Source: an uncultured Verrucomicrobiota bacterium
GTDB lineage: Bacteria; Verrucomicrobiota; Verrucomicrobiia; Opitutales; Seribacteraceae
Direction of reading: 5' to 3'
Assembly (NCBI GenBank): GCA_902612125.1
Contig: CACMBV010000003.1
Span: 1 to 64,000, forward strand
Length of the DNA stretch: 64,000 bases
Below are positions 1-8,421 of the stretch, piece after piece. A program made the translations under genes and the position numbers. The notes under the pieces were generated by a model. That model saw only the letters and a list, made by a program, of their open reading frames with translations, was not told the origin of the DNA and searched no databases. Every line of letters starts with the position of its first letter. Positions within the stretch are counted from its first letter, which is position 1.

Positions 1-1128
1 TATTAGTTTAAATGCATTTACCCAAAAAATTAGGTCATTTGCTTTACATTCGATAAAATCTTTAACTTCATTTGGACACCAACTAGGTAGAGTGTTATAG
101 GCTTGTTTTTGGAGGTATTCTGCTAATTCTAAAATTTTATTTAACATCAACTTTTCTTTTGGGGTAAAACTTCTTAAATGCTTCAGTAGCCAATCTGTTA
201 ATAATAGTCCCCAGTATTCTCCCCTTAAATCATCTATGTAGTCGTGTGGATTTCTTCTATGTTCTACTATAGGATTTCCAAAACTGATTACATATTCAGA
301 CTTTTTCATTAATGCTTGGAGAAAGTAGCCTCCCCATATATCTCCATATCGGTTAATCTTTCCCCCGGGGACATCCCATCCCATTGGGACGCATAAATAT
401 GCGGGGATTAATTCTCTAGTAATCGCAGTATTTTGGGTGTTTATCGGTGTCCATGTGTCTTGTGCCAGAACTGTATAATCAGGACCCTTGAAATTTATGC
501 CTTGGATTGTTCCGTTTAACCAAGTGGTTGCATCAATATCAGGATCCTTTAGCCACAATCCTGCATTAACTCCGATCTTTATACCTTCATTAATTGATAA
601 TTCCTTTGGTGCATTCCTGCTGTCTCTCAGTTCAAATGGGAATCCACGAGGATAAACATGCCGAGAGGGCTTCATTTCTATGTGTTCACAAATATTATAA
701 TAACCTGAAGGGTCCGATAAAACATTCTGCCTGCAGTAAGAACCGACAATGCTATGTCCTCCGATGAAATCGTTTTCGAGAGGAAAATTATCATCATCTA
801 TTGAGATAAGAATTTCTGCACCGTCTTGATATGCGGCTATGAAACCAACATTCCTTCTGCTTTCGTTAGCTAGTGGCAATCTTTCGTAGAATTCTATGAA
901 ATTCTTACCAATATTATTTTGTTCTGCAATATCCAGGTAGATGGTTTCTAATCCTTGATCTGAGACTGTTTGGCATAAATCTCTTGTTTCTTTTGGAGTT
1001 TGTATATCTCCAATCACCCAGATTTTAGTTTCATTGATATGATTATGCTGCTTAGTATTTTCTAAAAGATCTTCAATAACTGAAGGTATATTAATTGTTG
1101 TTAAAACTATATGAAATTTATGCCCCAT
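1..1128 (-). CDS. RGP/UDP-arabinopyranose-mutase-like glycosyltransferase (3' end cut by window)
   Basis: Not preceded by a full ORF call because it runs off the window: an open minus-strand frame of 376 codons starts at ATG 1128 and has no stop before position 1. Visible motifs: an IDDDN metal-binding-type triad at residues 110-114, then GLWLKDPDID, and later RYGDIWGGYF. These match, in order, the plant reversibly glycosylated polypeptide family (DDD, GLWLN-PDYDA, RYDDMWAG), whose members are UDP-arabinopyranose mutases or self-glycosylating proteins. The spacer from the preceding gene (stop at 1132) is 3 bases, so it is the last visible gene of the operon. Role: either NDP-sugar ring-form conversion or sugar transfer in the cytoplasm. 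The family resemblance is seen in the sequence; the reaction is inferred. Confidence 0.7.
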   Translation of the reverse strand, partial: MGHKFHIVLTTINIPSVIEDLLENTKQHNHINETKIWVIGDIQTPKETRDLCQTVSDQGLETIYLDIAEQNNIGKNFIEFYERLPLANESRRNVGFIAAYQDGAEILISIDDDNFPLENDFIGGHSIVGSYCRQNVLSDPSGYYNICEHIEMKPSRHVYPRGFPFELRDSRNAPKELSINEGIKIGVNAGLWLKDPDIDATTWLNGTIQGINFKGPDYTVLAQDTWTPINTQNTAITRELIPAYLCVPMGWDVPGGKINRYGDIWGGYFLQALMKKSEYVISFGNPIVEHRRNPHDYIDDLRGEYWGLLLTDWLLKHLRSFTPKEKLMLNKILELAEYLQKQAYNTLPSWCPNEVKDFIECKANDLIFWVNAFKLI

Positions 1129-1131
1129 AAA

Positions 1132-2211
1132 TTAACCAATAATCTTCTTAACTAACTTTCGTTTATATTGATTTAAATCTAAGTAATTCTCTATTAGTTT
1201 GTGTAAGTTCTTCCTCATTTTCAGTATTTCGAATTCATCCATCGATAACACTCTATTTAAGACTTCTATCCAATTAGCCTTATTGTTTTGAGACTTAATT
1301 AATAAACAATTCTCTCCATCAGCAAATGGTATTTCATAAAATGGTAATAGATAACTTTCGAGGATGGGAATAGCTCCACTTACAGCTGCTTCAAATGGTC
1401 TGTGAGTCCAAGAGGTCCCTGGTACACATAACACAAAATCTGTTTTTCTCAAAGTACTAGTATATGTTAAATTTGAAATTCTCTTTTTTTTAGGATCCAG
1501 TAGCCAAAGTATATTAATAAAGTTCAGATCTATATTATCTGTTGGTACTTTTTCTATTCTAGTATGGCTTTGTTGTTTGAGATTTTCTTCAAGTAATGTT
1601 GTCAGCTCTTCTCGCCATAAACTACTGGTCTTGTCTCCTGATGCAAAAACACGGTATGCACGCTTCTTTTCGATTTCGTATCCGCAATAAAGAGACTTTT
1701 CAACTTTATCATCGAATAAGCATTCCTGACTTGGTCCCACATTAAAACAGAAATTATTTGCCCATGGGGTAAGTAAATTAATGGAAGGTCGAATTGTAAC
1801 ATAACAACAATGTTTTACTTTGCTCATCAACTGATAATTTCTGAAAAAATCTCTAGTTTGTTGTACGATAATGTCCCAATTAGAACCGAAATTTGCATCA
1901 TATAGGGCTGTGACTTCCTTAGATTGATTTACTAATTCTAAAAGCTTTCTTAAGCTATCTTCAGTGTAGGGAGCGGCATGATTCCAAGAAAAGAGCAATC
2001 GATCTAAATTGGCATCAGGAATTTCACTAAAAGATTGTAAGTCTAATTTCGAGCATCTTTCTAGAATAGGTAAAGTGCATTGGTGGTCTACTAGACTAGC
2101 ATTCAATTTTTCCGCACTAAAAAGAGTAACCGAATGTCCTTCATCTATAAGTGATTTGATTATTGAGGCTAACGCTGGATAAACATTATTGGTAAATACG
2201 GTAAAACCCAT
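1132..2211 (-). CDS. Exostosin-like GT-B glycosyltransferase
   Basis: About 359 residues. The N-terminus (GFTVFTNNVYPALASIIKSL) looks like a GT-B Rossmann start. The C-terminal half carries FVLCVPGTSWTHRPFEAA followed by SGAIPILE and a predicted loop with FADGENCLL, the pattern of the exostosin/GT47-like C-terminal nucleotide-sugar domain. It should transfer a sugar to the growing glycan at the cytoplasmic face. ATG 2211 is chosen: it sits inside TGATG, sharing bases with the stop of the out-of-frame tail of the upstream methyltransferase; a TTG lies one codon earlier. No donor or linkage can be read from the sequence. Confidence 0.7.
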   Translation of the reverse strand: MGFTVFTNNVYPALASIIKSLIDEGHSVTLFSAEKLNASLVDHQCTLPILERCSKLDLQSFSEIPDANLDRLLFSWNHAAPYTEDSLRKLLELVNQSKEVTALYDANFGSNWDIIVQQTRDFFRNYQLMSKVKHCCYVTIRPSINLLTPWANNFCFNVGPSQECLFDDKVEKSLYCGYEIEKKRAYRVFASGDKTSSLWREELTTLLEENLKQQSHTRIEKVPTDNIDLNFINILWLLDPKKKRISNLTYTSTLRKTDFVLCVPGTSWTHRPFEAAVSGAIPILESYLLPFYEIPFADGENCLLIKSQNNKANWIEVLNRVLSMDEFEILKMRKNLHKLIENYLDLNQYKRKLVKKIIG

Positions 2212-2477
2212 CAAAAAGAGAAAAAAGGGTCTTCATTTGATGATCCTTCTTCCTTTTTATAGAATAGAAAGAGACCCATGTGAGGACCGTGTACAATTGG
2301 ATAAGATCTTATACAAGTAGCACCGTATTCAATTAGTATTCTGAATATTTCGTTGAGAGGGTAGGGGGTCATAAGCATTCTCGGTTTATTACAAAATGAA
2401 TGACCACTGAAAACGAAGAAACACCTATTTTGATCATTTTTAAATAATGATAGAATAAATGAAGGAAATTTAAGTTC
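2211..2477 (-). pseudogene. Out-of-frame C-terminal part of the methyltransferase above it
   Basis: An open frame of 88 codons, shifted by -1 against the gene starting at 3001, runs from 2477 to a TGA at 2213-2211. Its translation (KNDQNRCFFVFSGHSF, PRMLMTPYPLNEIF, GPHMGLFLFYKK) reads like the normal end of a class I methyltransferase, while the in-frame tail that stops at 2369 does not. The TGA overlaps the ATG of the next gene (TGATG), as is usual in this operon. Together 2211..3001 would encode about 263 residues if one base were restored near 2477. Read as a recent frameshift or an assembly indel. Confidence 0.7.
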
Positions 2478-3001
2478 TCACTTTTGTTTTCAAAGAATGT
2501 GATATGAATGGCAGCAAAACCACCGGTACTCAATTTTTCGTTCAACTTTCTAAATATTTTTAAGCCTTCGTTTTTTTCTATGTGTTGAAGAACTATAAAA
2601 CTATGTAGAAAGTCATATGATATCGATTTATTATCTAAAAATTCCGAAACTTGCATGAACCTGACATTGTTTGCTTCTAAATTATTAGAATTTACTTTCG
2701 CCTCTTTAAGCATAGTGGTTGAAATATCCACACCTATGACTTCATTTGAGCGTCTCGACAGTGGTATTAGGTTTCGACCTACGCCACATCCATAGTCAAG
2801 GCTAAGTCTTGGTTTAAAATTATCCTGATGAAATTCTTCGATAATATGGAAAACTTTATGGATGTGATTTTCGCCACTTTGGAAAAATTTACTCAGTTGT
2901 TCGTCGTTTAAATTATTCCTCCTGTATTCTTCAAATGTTAGAACTGACCAATAAGGATCATTTTGAGCGTAATATTCCCAAACTTTTGATGACTTACTCA
3001 T
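2369..3001 (-). CDS. Class I SAM-dependent methyltransferase, frameshifted near 2477
   Basis: 210 codons as they stand. Residues about 60-75 (LSLDYGCGVGRNLIPLS) form the SAM-binding GxGxG loop, followed by EVIGVDIS (acidic residue binding ribose) and a DFLHSFIVLQHIEKN motif IV region. The start ATG overlaps the stop of the upstream glycosyltransferase (AATGAGTAA). After about residue 175 the frame becomes protein-unlike and stops early; the true C-terminus continues in the -1 frame (2211..2477). Likely methylates a sugar hydroxyl or a lipid-linked glycan. Whether the product is active depends on whether the one-base loss is real. Confidence 0.75.
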   Translation of the reverse strand: MSKSSKVWEYYAQNDPYWSVLTFEEYRRNNLNDEQLSKFFQSGENHIHKVFHIIEEFHQDNFKPRLSLDYGCGVGRNLIPLSRRSNEVIGVDISTTMLKEAKVNSNNLEANNVRFMQVSEFLDNKSISYDFLHSFIVLQHIEKNEGLKIFRKLNEKLSTGGFAAIHITFFENKSENLNFLHLFYHYLKMIKIGVSSFSVVIHFVINRECL

Positions 3002-4052
3002 TGAAGAATGAATCTATTACTTTTCCCCACTTGTTCTGGACATAACTGGGGTCAAAAAACTTCTCAGCCCAAGACCTATTAGAGTTACTAATTTCAGACA
3101 TATCATTTTGTGAAACCCATTCAATTTTGCGAGTAATATCGTTTATGCTAGGTAACCGCATGTGGGCGTGTTTGATCCAATTTTTAGGAAGGCAATTCCT
3201 TTTGAACCACTTTTTTTTAACAAGTAATCTTCGATCATCAATTACCTCATTCATCGGGGGGTAATCTAGGGTAATGACTGGTATGCCTGATGCTTTTGCC
3301 TCGATTATAGAAAATCCGTTTCCCTCCATTTTCGAAGGCTGAATAGCCACATCACCTTCACAATATAAATTTCTTGGAGATTTTAGATTCCCGAATCTTA
3401 CTTCTATTCGTCTATCTTTATATATTTCTGTGAACAACTCTTCTTTTTGGGCTCTGACGATTAATCTAATGTTTTGGTTCTTAACTTTTTGGAAGGCCTC
3501 AATAGTTTCTTTGGTCGATTTTCGATCATCCTCATCAATTAATCCTGCATTGTGGAAAAAGGTCTTGGCACAGCCTGTGATTACTCTTTCAGGCAAAGTT
3601 TCTAAATTTACTGGGTGTGTTCCAATATATTTTGAGTTATTAAATCCGTAGTTGGAAATAATTTTTTTGGTAAAATAGGAAGTGCATAAAAATAAATCGC
3701 ATTTTTTCCAAAGAGGGTCTTTACCGTTAAACCATTCCCAATTAGGTATTGCTACAATTTTAATGCCTCTAGCCTTAGCAATAGAAAGCAAATTAGCATG
3801 CCAGTGTGGTCTTTCTAAAACTAATAAACCTTCTATACCTTCGAGTAATTCCGAAAGTTCATTCCGGTCACATTTGGGATCAAGTAATCGATGATTTTTT
3901 GAGTTTAGTGATTTCGTACTTAATTTTTCAGATGGAACTACCAAAAAGTACCCCAAGTTTAGATATTCATACATGTCTAAAGCTTGTCGACCAAGACCAG
4001 TATCATCATTAAAAGAAACGACGGCCCAATTTCTGAAATTCATTATTGTCAA
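2994..4052 (-). CDS. Family 4-type glycosyltransferase
   Basis: 352 residues, two Rossmann-like halves of GT-B type. The C-terminal donor site has the retaining GT4 signature E-x7-E (E243 to E251 in EGNGFSIIE) followed by ASGIPVITLDYPP. The N-terminus (NWAVVSFNDDTGLGRQ) is the usual acceptor-side loop. It overlaps the preceding gene by 4 bases and the following by 8, so it is translated in coupling with its neighbours. Expected to add one residue to the repeat unit in the cytoplasm; sugar specificity is not readable. Confidence 0.85.
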   Translation of the reverse strand: MTIMNFRNWAVVSFNDDTGLGRQALDMYEYLNLGYFLVVPSEKLSTKSLNSKNHRLLDPKCDRNELSELLEGIEGLLVLERPHWHANLLSIAKARGIKIVAIPNWEWFNGKDPLWKKCDLFLCTSYFTKKIISNYGFNNSKYIGTHPVNLETLPERVITGCAKTFFHNAGLIDEDDRKSTKETIEAFQKVKNQNIRLIVRAQKEELFTEIYKDRRIEVRFGNLKSPRNLYCEGDVAIQPSKMEGNGFSIIEAKASGIPVITLDYPPMNEVIDDRRLLVKKKWFKRNCLPKNWIKHAHMRLPSINDITRKIEWVSQNDMSEISNSNRSWAEKFFDPSYVQNKWGKVIDSFFNE

Positions 4053-4780
4053 TTATGTATACTTGTCATGGAAAGCCATGTTGATGGGCATGGTCGGTGC
4101 TCTAAAAGGGAGTAGCGAATATATTTCTTGGGAGTGATTTTCATGTATGCCGGTAATTTATGATAAGGGAAATCATTTATGGCTCGCTCTCTTCCATTAA
4201 TCTCAACAATAGTGTGTGTTTTAAAAAATCGTTCTCTTATTTTTTCTGTTGTTCCTGGATAAAAACAATCGTGTGTTTCAACAAGTATATCTGTACTTTT
4301 TAGGCGAGGCACTTTAAACGGGTTTAGGCATTCATTTTCTGCACCTTCAATGTCCATAAATAAGAAACTTCTATTCTTGGATAAGATATTATTCAGAGAT
4401 GATTCATTGCAGTCACCAATTATTTTTATGTTATTACAAGCATTTAACCTCTTATTATTACGGAGCAGTTCAGCTCCCAAAGCATCAGATTCCATTGCAT
4501 AAATTTTAGATTCAGAACAACGAAGTGCGAAAGCTACGGCATAAAATCCCTCTGCTGCACCAGCATCGATTATAACACTCGGCTTTTTGTCCAAGAAATT
4601 AAGTAGATGTGCATAAATTTCCATTTCATATGTACCAAGAATTTTAGGAAAATAAGCACTGCCAAAACTCTTATATCCACACAATTGTTTTTCAAACGGA
4701 CCATTTATAACCTTCTGTTTTGAATGCATCATCAGGAATCTTAGAAAAATTGCTTGTGGCCGAAAGGCTTTCGGGATCAT
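4049..4780 (-). CDS. FkbM family methyltransferase (tandem copy 2)
   Basis: SAM loop IDAGAAEGFYAV, then YAMESD, and the FkbM motif FMDIEGAENE about 70 residues later. Nearly the same architecture, order and local wording (TYEME/TYEYE, VxGAAEGxYAV) as the gene just upstream, so the two are a tandem duplicate pair that has diverged. FkbM-type enzymes are O-methyltransferases acting on sugars or polyketides. ATG 4780 is chosen because it gives an ATGA overlap with the upstream stop; an ATG seven codons earlier (4801) would overlap by 25 bases. Confidence 0.85.
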   Translation of the reverse strand: MIPKAFRPQAIFLRFLMMHSKQKVINGPFEKQLCGYKSFGSAYFPKILGTYEMEIYAHLLNFLDKKPSVIIDAGAAEGFYAVAFALRCSESKIYAMESDALGAELLRNNKRLNACNNIKIIGDCNESSLNNILSKNRSFLFMDIEGAENECLNPFKVPRLKSTDILVETHDCFYPGTTEKIRERFFKTHTIVEINGRERAINDFPYHKLPAYMKITPKKYIRYSLLEHRPCPSTWLSMTSIHN

Positions 4781-5523
4781 TGTGGTTCCATGTAATACCA
4801 ACTCATCGGTAGTGGGCGTTCTCCCATCATACCGATTAAATTATGTTTAATGTATAATTTAAAAAAAAGTGGAAGATAATTTATATCATGAAGGTTACGA
4901 GGCTGTGCATCAATTCGAGAGATTTTATGAGTAATTTTAAAACGATTAATTATACGATTGCCTATTCCTTCATAATAAAGGTCATGAGATTCGAAAAGAA
5001 TAGTTGTTCTTTTAAGTTCTGGAACTTGAACCGGGTCTAATAAAACTTCTTCATATCCTTCAACATCCATAAGAAGAAAGATGTTTTTATTTTTCAGGTC
5101 ATGTTTAAGATCATTAGTTTCACAAGTTCCACGAATTTTGACCTTTCCTTCTACCTCATTTCTTTTTGCCATTTCAGAGATTAATGTTCGTGCACTAGCA
5201 TCCTGTTCGTAAGCAATAATTGGAAGAGAAGGATTAGTTAGTGCAAGTCCTACTGCGTAATAACCTTCTGCCGCTCCAACATCAATAATGCCATCGAATT
5301 TAGATGATTTAATTTCGTTTAAATAGGGTCGTAGTTCGTATTCATATGTACCAATTAATTTTGGGGTATGACTGCCACAAAAACTTTTCTTGGTGTATTT
5401 CATCCCCTTAAATGGACCATTCAAAACCTTCGATTCTCCAATTATTTTATTTTCGTAATAAAAACCCATGCCGTTTCTCGTCAAGCGATAAGGAAGTAAA
5501 CTTTTTAATAGTTTTTTCAACAT
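4777..5523 (-). CDS. FkbM family methyltransferase (tandem copy 1)
   Basis: 248 residues. SAM loop IIDVGAAEGYYAVGLA at about 79-93, AYEQD acidic site, and LLMDVEGYEEVLLDP in the middle. The paralogue directly downstream shares the NGPFKG/NGPFEK, IGTYEYE/LGTYEME and GAAEGYYAV segments. Predicted to O-methylate a sugar hydroxyl. Spacer to the upstream gene is 26 bases. Two adjacent related copies suggest that two positions or two residues of the glycan are methylated, which is an inference. Confidence 0.85.
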   Translation of the reverse strand: MLKKLLKSLLPYRLTRNGMGFYYENKIIGESKVLNGPFKGMKYTKKSFCGSHTPKLIGTYEYELRPYLNEIKSSKFDGIIDVGAAEGYYAVGLALTNPSLPIIAYEQDASARTLISEMAKRNEVEGKVKIRGTCETNDLKHDLKNKNIFLLMDVEGYEEVLLDPVQVPELKRTTILFESHDLYYEGIGNRIINRFKITHKISRIDAQPRNLHDINYLPLFFKLYIKHNLIGMMGERPLPMSWYYMEPQ

Positions 5524-5549
5524 TTATAATGGTGATAATTTTACTATTA

Positions 5550-6458
5550 TCAATTAACGAAAATCTTATGCTTAAGAAGTTCAGGTATTCCACTTATCTT
5601 CATCACATGCCTTACTGGATTAACAAAATGACGAAGTACTATTTCATCATACGAAATATCTTTTTCATGATAAAACATACGATCCTTAGAAATTATGTAC
5701 TTACACTGTGGTAGAATCGTGGCGTCCGCTGATTTTAAGAGAATATTGTGAATCGTCTGTTCAGTAAACCAATTTATTGTTTGTTTACTGTTCCAAAATT
5801 TTAGCAATTCACTTGCAAGTTTATCATCCAAGGTATTTTGGGGCATTCCTATAAGACCACTATTAAAACCTGGTGTATATTTTAATTTTCTATTGTTAGC
5901 ATATTCGATAATTACGTCGTCATAAACTATATCCTCTTCAATTGTGATCGAACAGCGATTAGTTGAAAGGTTATTGATAATCTCGGACGGATAATTGTAA
6001 ACGAGAATGTCATGATCTGTATAAATTAAGGAATATTTGTTTTGTAATATATTAATAACTGCGAACTTTCTACCGCATGGACTTTTTTTGAGAAAAGTTT
6101 CAGGTATGAAACTTGGTAACTTTTCTATTTTTAAAAATTCATCTACGGTAGTTATTTCAATAAGCGGTAAAATGGTTTTTGCGGTATTGAGACATTTCTT
6201 TGGTATTTCACCGTCAAAAAAAAGAATTACTTTGAAATCGTCTACTAAATTAAGCCAACTGTATATTGTCCAGAGAGCAATTTCATAATCTCTCTCAATA
6301 GTAATACATGTTAATACATTCTCACCTTCTCCACCTCTATTTATGGGTTTAAGTTGATTTAATTTCTTTTCAGTTTTGCAAAGATCGTACTTATAAATAA
6401 ATTCTCTTTCAATATACCAAATAGGCTTCGTGGATAATTTACTGAACAAGTTATTCAC
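5550..6458 (-). CDS. GT-A-type glycosyltransferase-like protein
   Basis: 302 residues. The region NVLTCITIERDYEIAL begins a GT-A-like Rossmann fold, and SLIYTDHDILVYNYP supplies a DxD-type metal site at about 155-160, followed by TPGFNSGLIGMP. The arrangement (aspartate motif, then FNSG) is seen in GT8-like and nucleotide-diphospho-sugar transferases. Start is GTG at 6458, inside TAGTG shared with the stop of the previous gene. Acceptor and donor unknown. Homology below the superfamily level is uncertain. Confidence 0.6.
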   Translation of the reverse strand: MNNLFSKLSTKPIWYIEREFIYKYDLCKTEKKLNQLKPINRGGEGENVLTCITIERDYEIALWTIYSWLNLVDDFKVILFFDGEIPKKCLNTAKTILPLIEITTVDEFLKIEKLPSFIPETFLKKSPCGRKFAVINILQNKYSLIYTDHDILVYNYPSEIINNLSTNRCSITIEEDIVYDDVIIEYANNRKLKYTPGFNSGLIGMPQNTLDDKLASELLKFWNSKQTINWFTEQTIHNILLKSADATILPQCKYIISKDRMFYHEKDISYDEIVLRHFVNPVRHVMKISGIPELLKHKIFVN

Positions 6459-7261
6459 TAGTAAATTTCGGCAAAAATTAAACCTGTTTCCCCCCTATTA
6501 TCAATTGTTTTTTGTGTCCTTGTTTCGTCTTTAATAGAGAAATTTAATTTTTCTATACATTTTTTGATTTGATCTAAACCGCCTCCTCCTGAATGCCATG
6601 AATGCCATTCGAGGAATAAATATTTGGTCTGTCTTAAGATCATTTGATAATTTTTAAGAAATTCGTATTCACCTCCCTCTATATCGACTTTTACAAGGTC
6701 ATAGGGCGGTGCCATAAGATTAATGATTTCATTCTCAGTAATTAAGTTTACTTTTCTCTTTTTCGCATGTTTACGAATACTTTCAATATTACTAGATGAC
6801 ATAAAATCATCTTCATAAAAAAAGATATCTTTGCTTGATCCCAGTACTCCGCTTTTAAATTTGAAATAGCTTTCTAATGAATTGATTTCTATTGTCTTAT
6901 CTATGCTATCAATAATTCTTGAGTCAGCATCTATAAGCAGACCTTTCCCTAATTTCTTTCCAGCACTTCTTCTTAGAGAATTTAATTGCAGTGAAAAGTG
7001 ACCCAAGTGACAACCTAGATCTAACCACTTTTCTGGTAAATCTATTTTATTGATAAAGTGTTTGTATTCACCTTGACCAAATATTTCATCAAAAGAACAA
7101 AACGAACTTTCATATAAAATAGGGCAGTATAAATTTCCCTCTAAGGGAATGTTGTTTTCGAGCTCCTTGTAGTAGTGAGACTTAATTATAGAAATGATTC
7201 TTAATCTAAATTTTGTTAATTGAATTAATTTTAAAAACAAAAAGTTAAGAATTTTTTTCAT
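6458..7261 (-). CDS. FkbM family methyltransferase
   Basis: 267 residues with a basic, hydrophobic N-terminus (about 30 residues, possibly a membrane-associated helix). SAM loop WLDLGCHLGHFSLQL at about 95-110 and VKVDIEGGEYEFLKN at about 190. Compared with the tandem FkbM pair the N-terminus is longer and the C-terminus has a glycine-rich SGGGGLD loop. Overlaps the previous gene by one base and the next by one base. Probable sugar O-methyltransferase. Confidence 0.8.
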   Translation of the reverse strand: MKKILNFLFLKLIQLTKFRLRIISIIKSHYYKELENNIPLEGNLYCPILYESSFCSFDEIFGQGEYKHFINKIDLPEKWLDLGCHLGHFSLQLNSLRRSAGKKLGKGLLIDADSRIIDSIDKTIEINSLESYFKFKSGVLGSSKDIFFYEDDFMSSSNIESIRKHAKKRKVNLITENEIINLMAPPYDLVKVDIEGGEYEFLKNYQMILRQTKYLFLEWHSWHSGGGGLDQIKKCIEKLNFSIKDETRTQKTIDNRGETGLIFAEIY

Positions 7262-8418
7262 TAACTAGAAGCTTTAATTAAAGTATTCTGGAAAAGATCT
7301 TTCATACCCGTAGCACTCATTCTTTGTTTTACATGATTTGTTGCACTTATCGCGTCATCAGCATACTTAGAATAATTGTTAATGATTGAATTAATTTTAG
7401 TTTTTAAGCTATCAACAGAGCGTTCCTTTTGTATGATTCCAACACCGTGTTTTATACAGTACTCCACGAGAGCTGATCCAGTAGGACCATAAATAAGAGT
7501 GGGAGTTCCCGTCGCAAGATATTGAGCAAATTTTGTTGGAAATGAAAATTTGTAGTGTATTTGATTTATCGGACAAAAGGTTATTGGAATTAGCAGTAAG
7601 TTGGCACTTTTGAGAATATAAGGTGCTTTTTTATGGGAAACAGCACCCCTGTAATATACAAATCGGCAACGTGCCAACTTTTCAGCCTCAGGTGCAGTCC
7701 ATTCACCGCCAAAAATTTCGAAGGTTATTTCTATGGTGTTCTCTCGATTTAGAATTAACAGCGTTTCTATGATGTCTTCTATTGATTCGAAATGTGCATT
7801 TTTTTGCAAAGTTCCAAGGTATCGGATTTTAAACTGTTTTTGTGATTTTTTTGTAGCATGCGTGTAAAAGAAAGGCTGTGAAGCACCATTGTAGAGTACT
7901 TTGCTTAACACATTATATCTTCTGTAGTATTCTTCTTTCATGAGATCGCTTATACAAAAGACTTGTTCGCAGGATAAAAGAAATTTCATAGTTTCTTTTT
8001 TTTGTTTATCCAATTGTGGGAAATCATCAGCGAAATGAATTACAACTGGTATATCTAGGTTTTCTTTTAACCATTTAGTATATTCAAATGTATAAAAGCA
8101 ACATACGAAAGAGTAAATTATTTCAGGTTTCCAATCCTTTAGAAATCTTTTCACCCACTTTTTCGAAAAAATGAGCCCATACGATGAAAGCAATCCGAAA
8201 TTATAAATCAATTTATATTTTCGATTTTGAGGATAGAATCTTAAATATTTATTTTTACAACAACGATCTTTTAATATATTTTTAAATTTTCGTGTGTATA
8301 AAATTGCCAGTGACTTACTAGGCCAATTTTGAAATAAGTTTAATTTTGTGACACCAAATCCATTATCTACGCAAAAAGGGGATTCACTTATTATAAGAAC
8401 ATTTGGCAGCTCAGCCAT
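7261..8418 (-). CDS. Family 4-type glycosyltransferase
   Basis: 385 residues, GT-B fold. N-terminus PNVLIISESPFCVDNGFGVT is a typical acceptor-domain start with a GxG loop. The C-terminal half has KIRYLGTLQK and then SFPTKFAQYLATGTPTLIYGPTGSA, the donor-domain region of GT4 enzymes in which P-T-K replaces the usual EG-x-E site. Three bases separate it from the upstream gene. Adds a residue to the glycan; specificity unknown. Confidence 0.8.
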   Translation of the reverse strand: MAELPNVLIISESPFCVDNGFGVTKLNLFQNWPSKSLAILYTRKFKNILKDRCCKNKYLRFYPQNRKYKLIYNFGLLSSYGLIFSKKWVKRFLKDWKPEIIYSFVCCFYTFEYTKWLKENLDIPVVIHFADDFPQLDKQKKETMKFLLSCEQVFCISDLMKEEYYRRYNVLSKVLYNGASQPFFYTHATKKSQKQFKIRYLGTLQKNAHFESIEDIIETLLILNRENTIEITFEIFGGEWTAPEAEKLARCRFVYYRGAVSHKKAPYILKSANLLLIPITFCPINQIHYKFSFPTKFAQYLATGTPTLIYGPTGSALVEYCIKHGVGIIQKERSVDSLKTKINSIINNYSKYADDAISATNHVKQRMSATGMKDLFQNTLIKASS

Positions 8419-8421
8419 ATC

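Noticed and set aside
2469-2500. Programmed -1 frameshift signal in the methyltransferase
   Set aside because: The sequence around the break (GAAAACAAAAGTGAG) has no standard X-XXY-YYZ heptamer in frame and no clear following hairpin.
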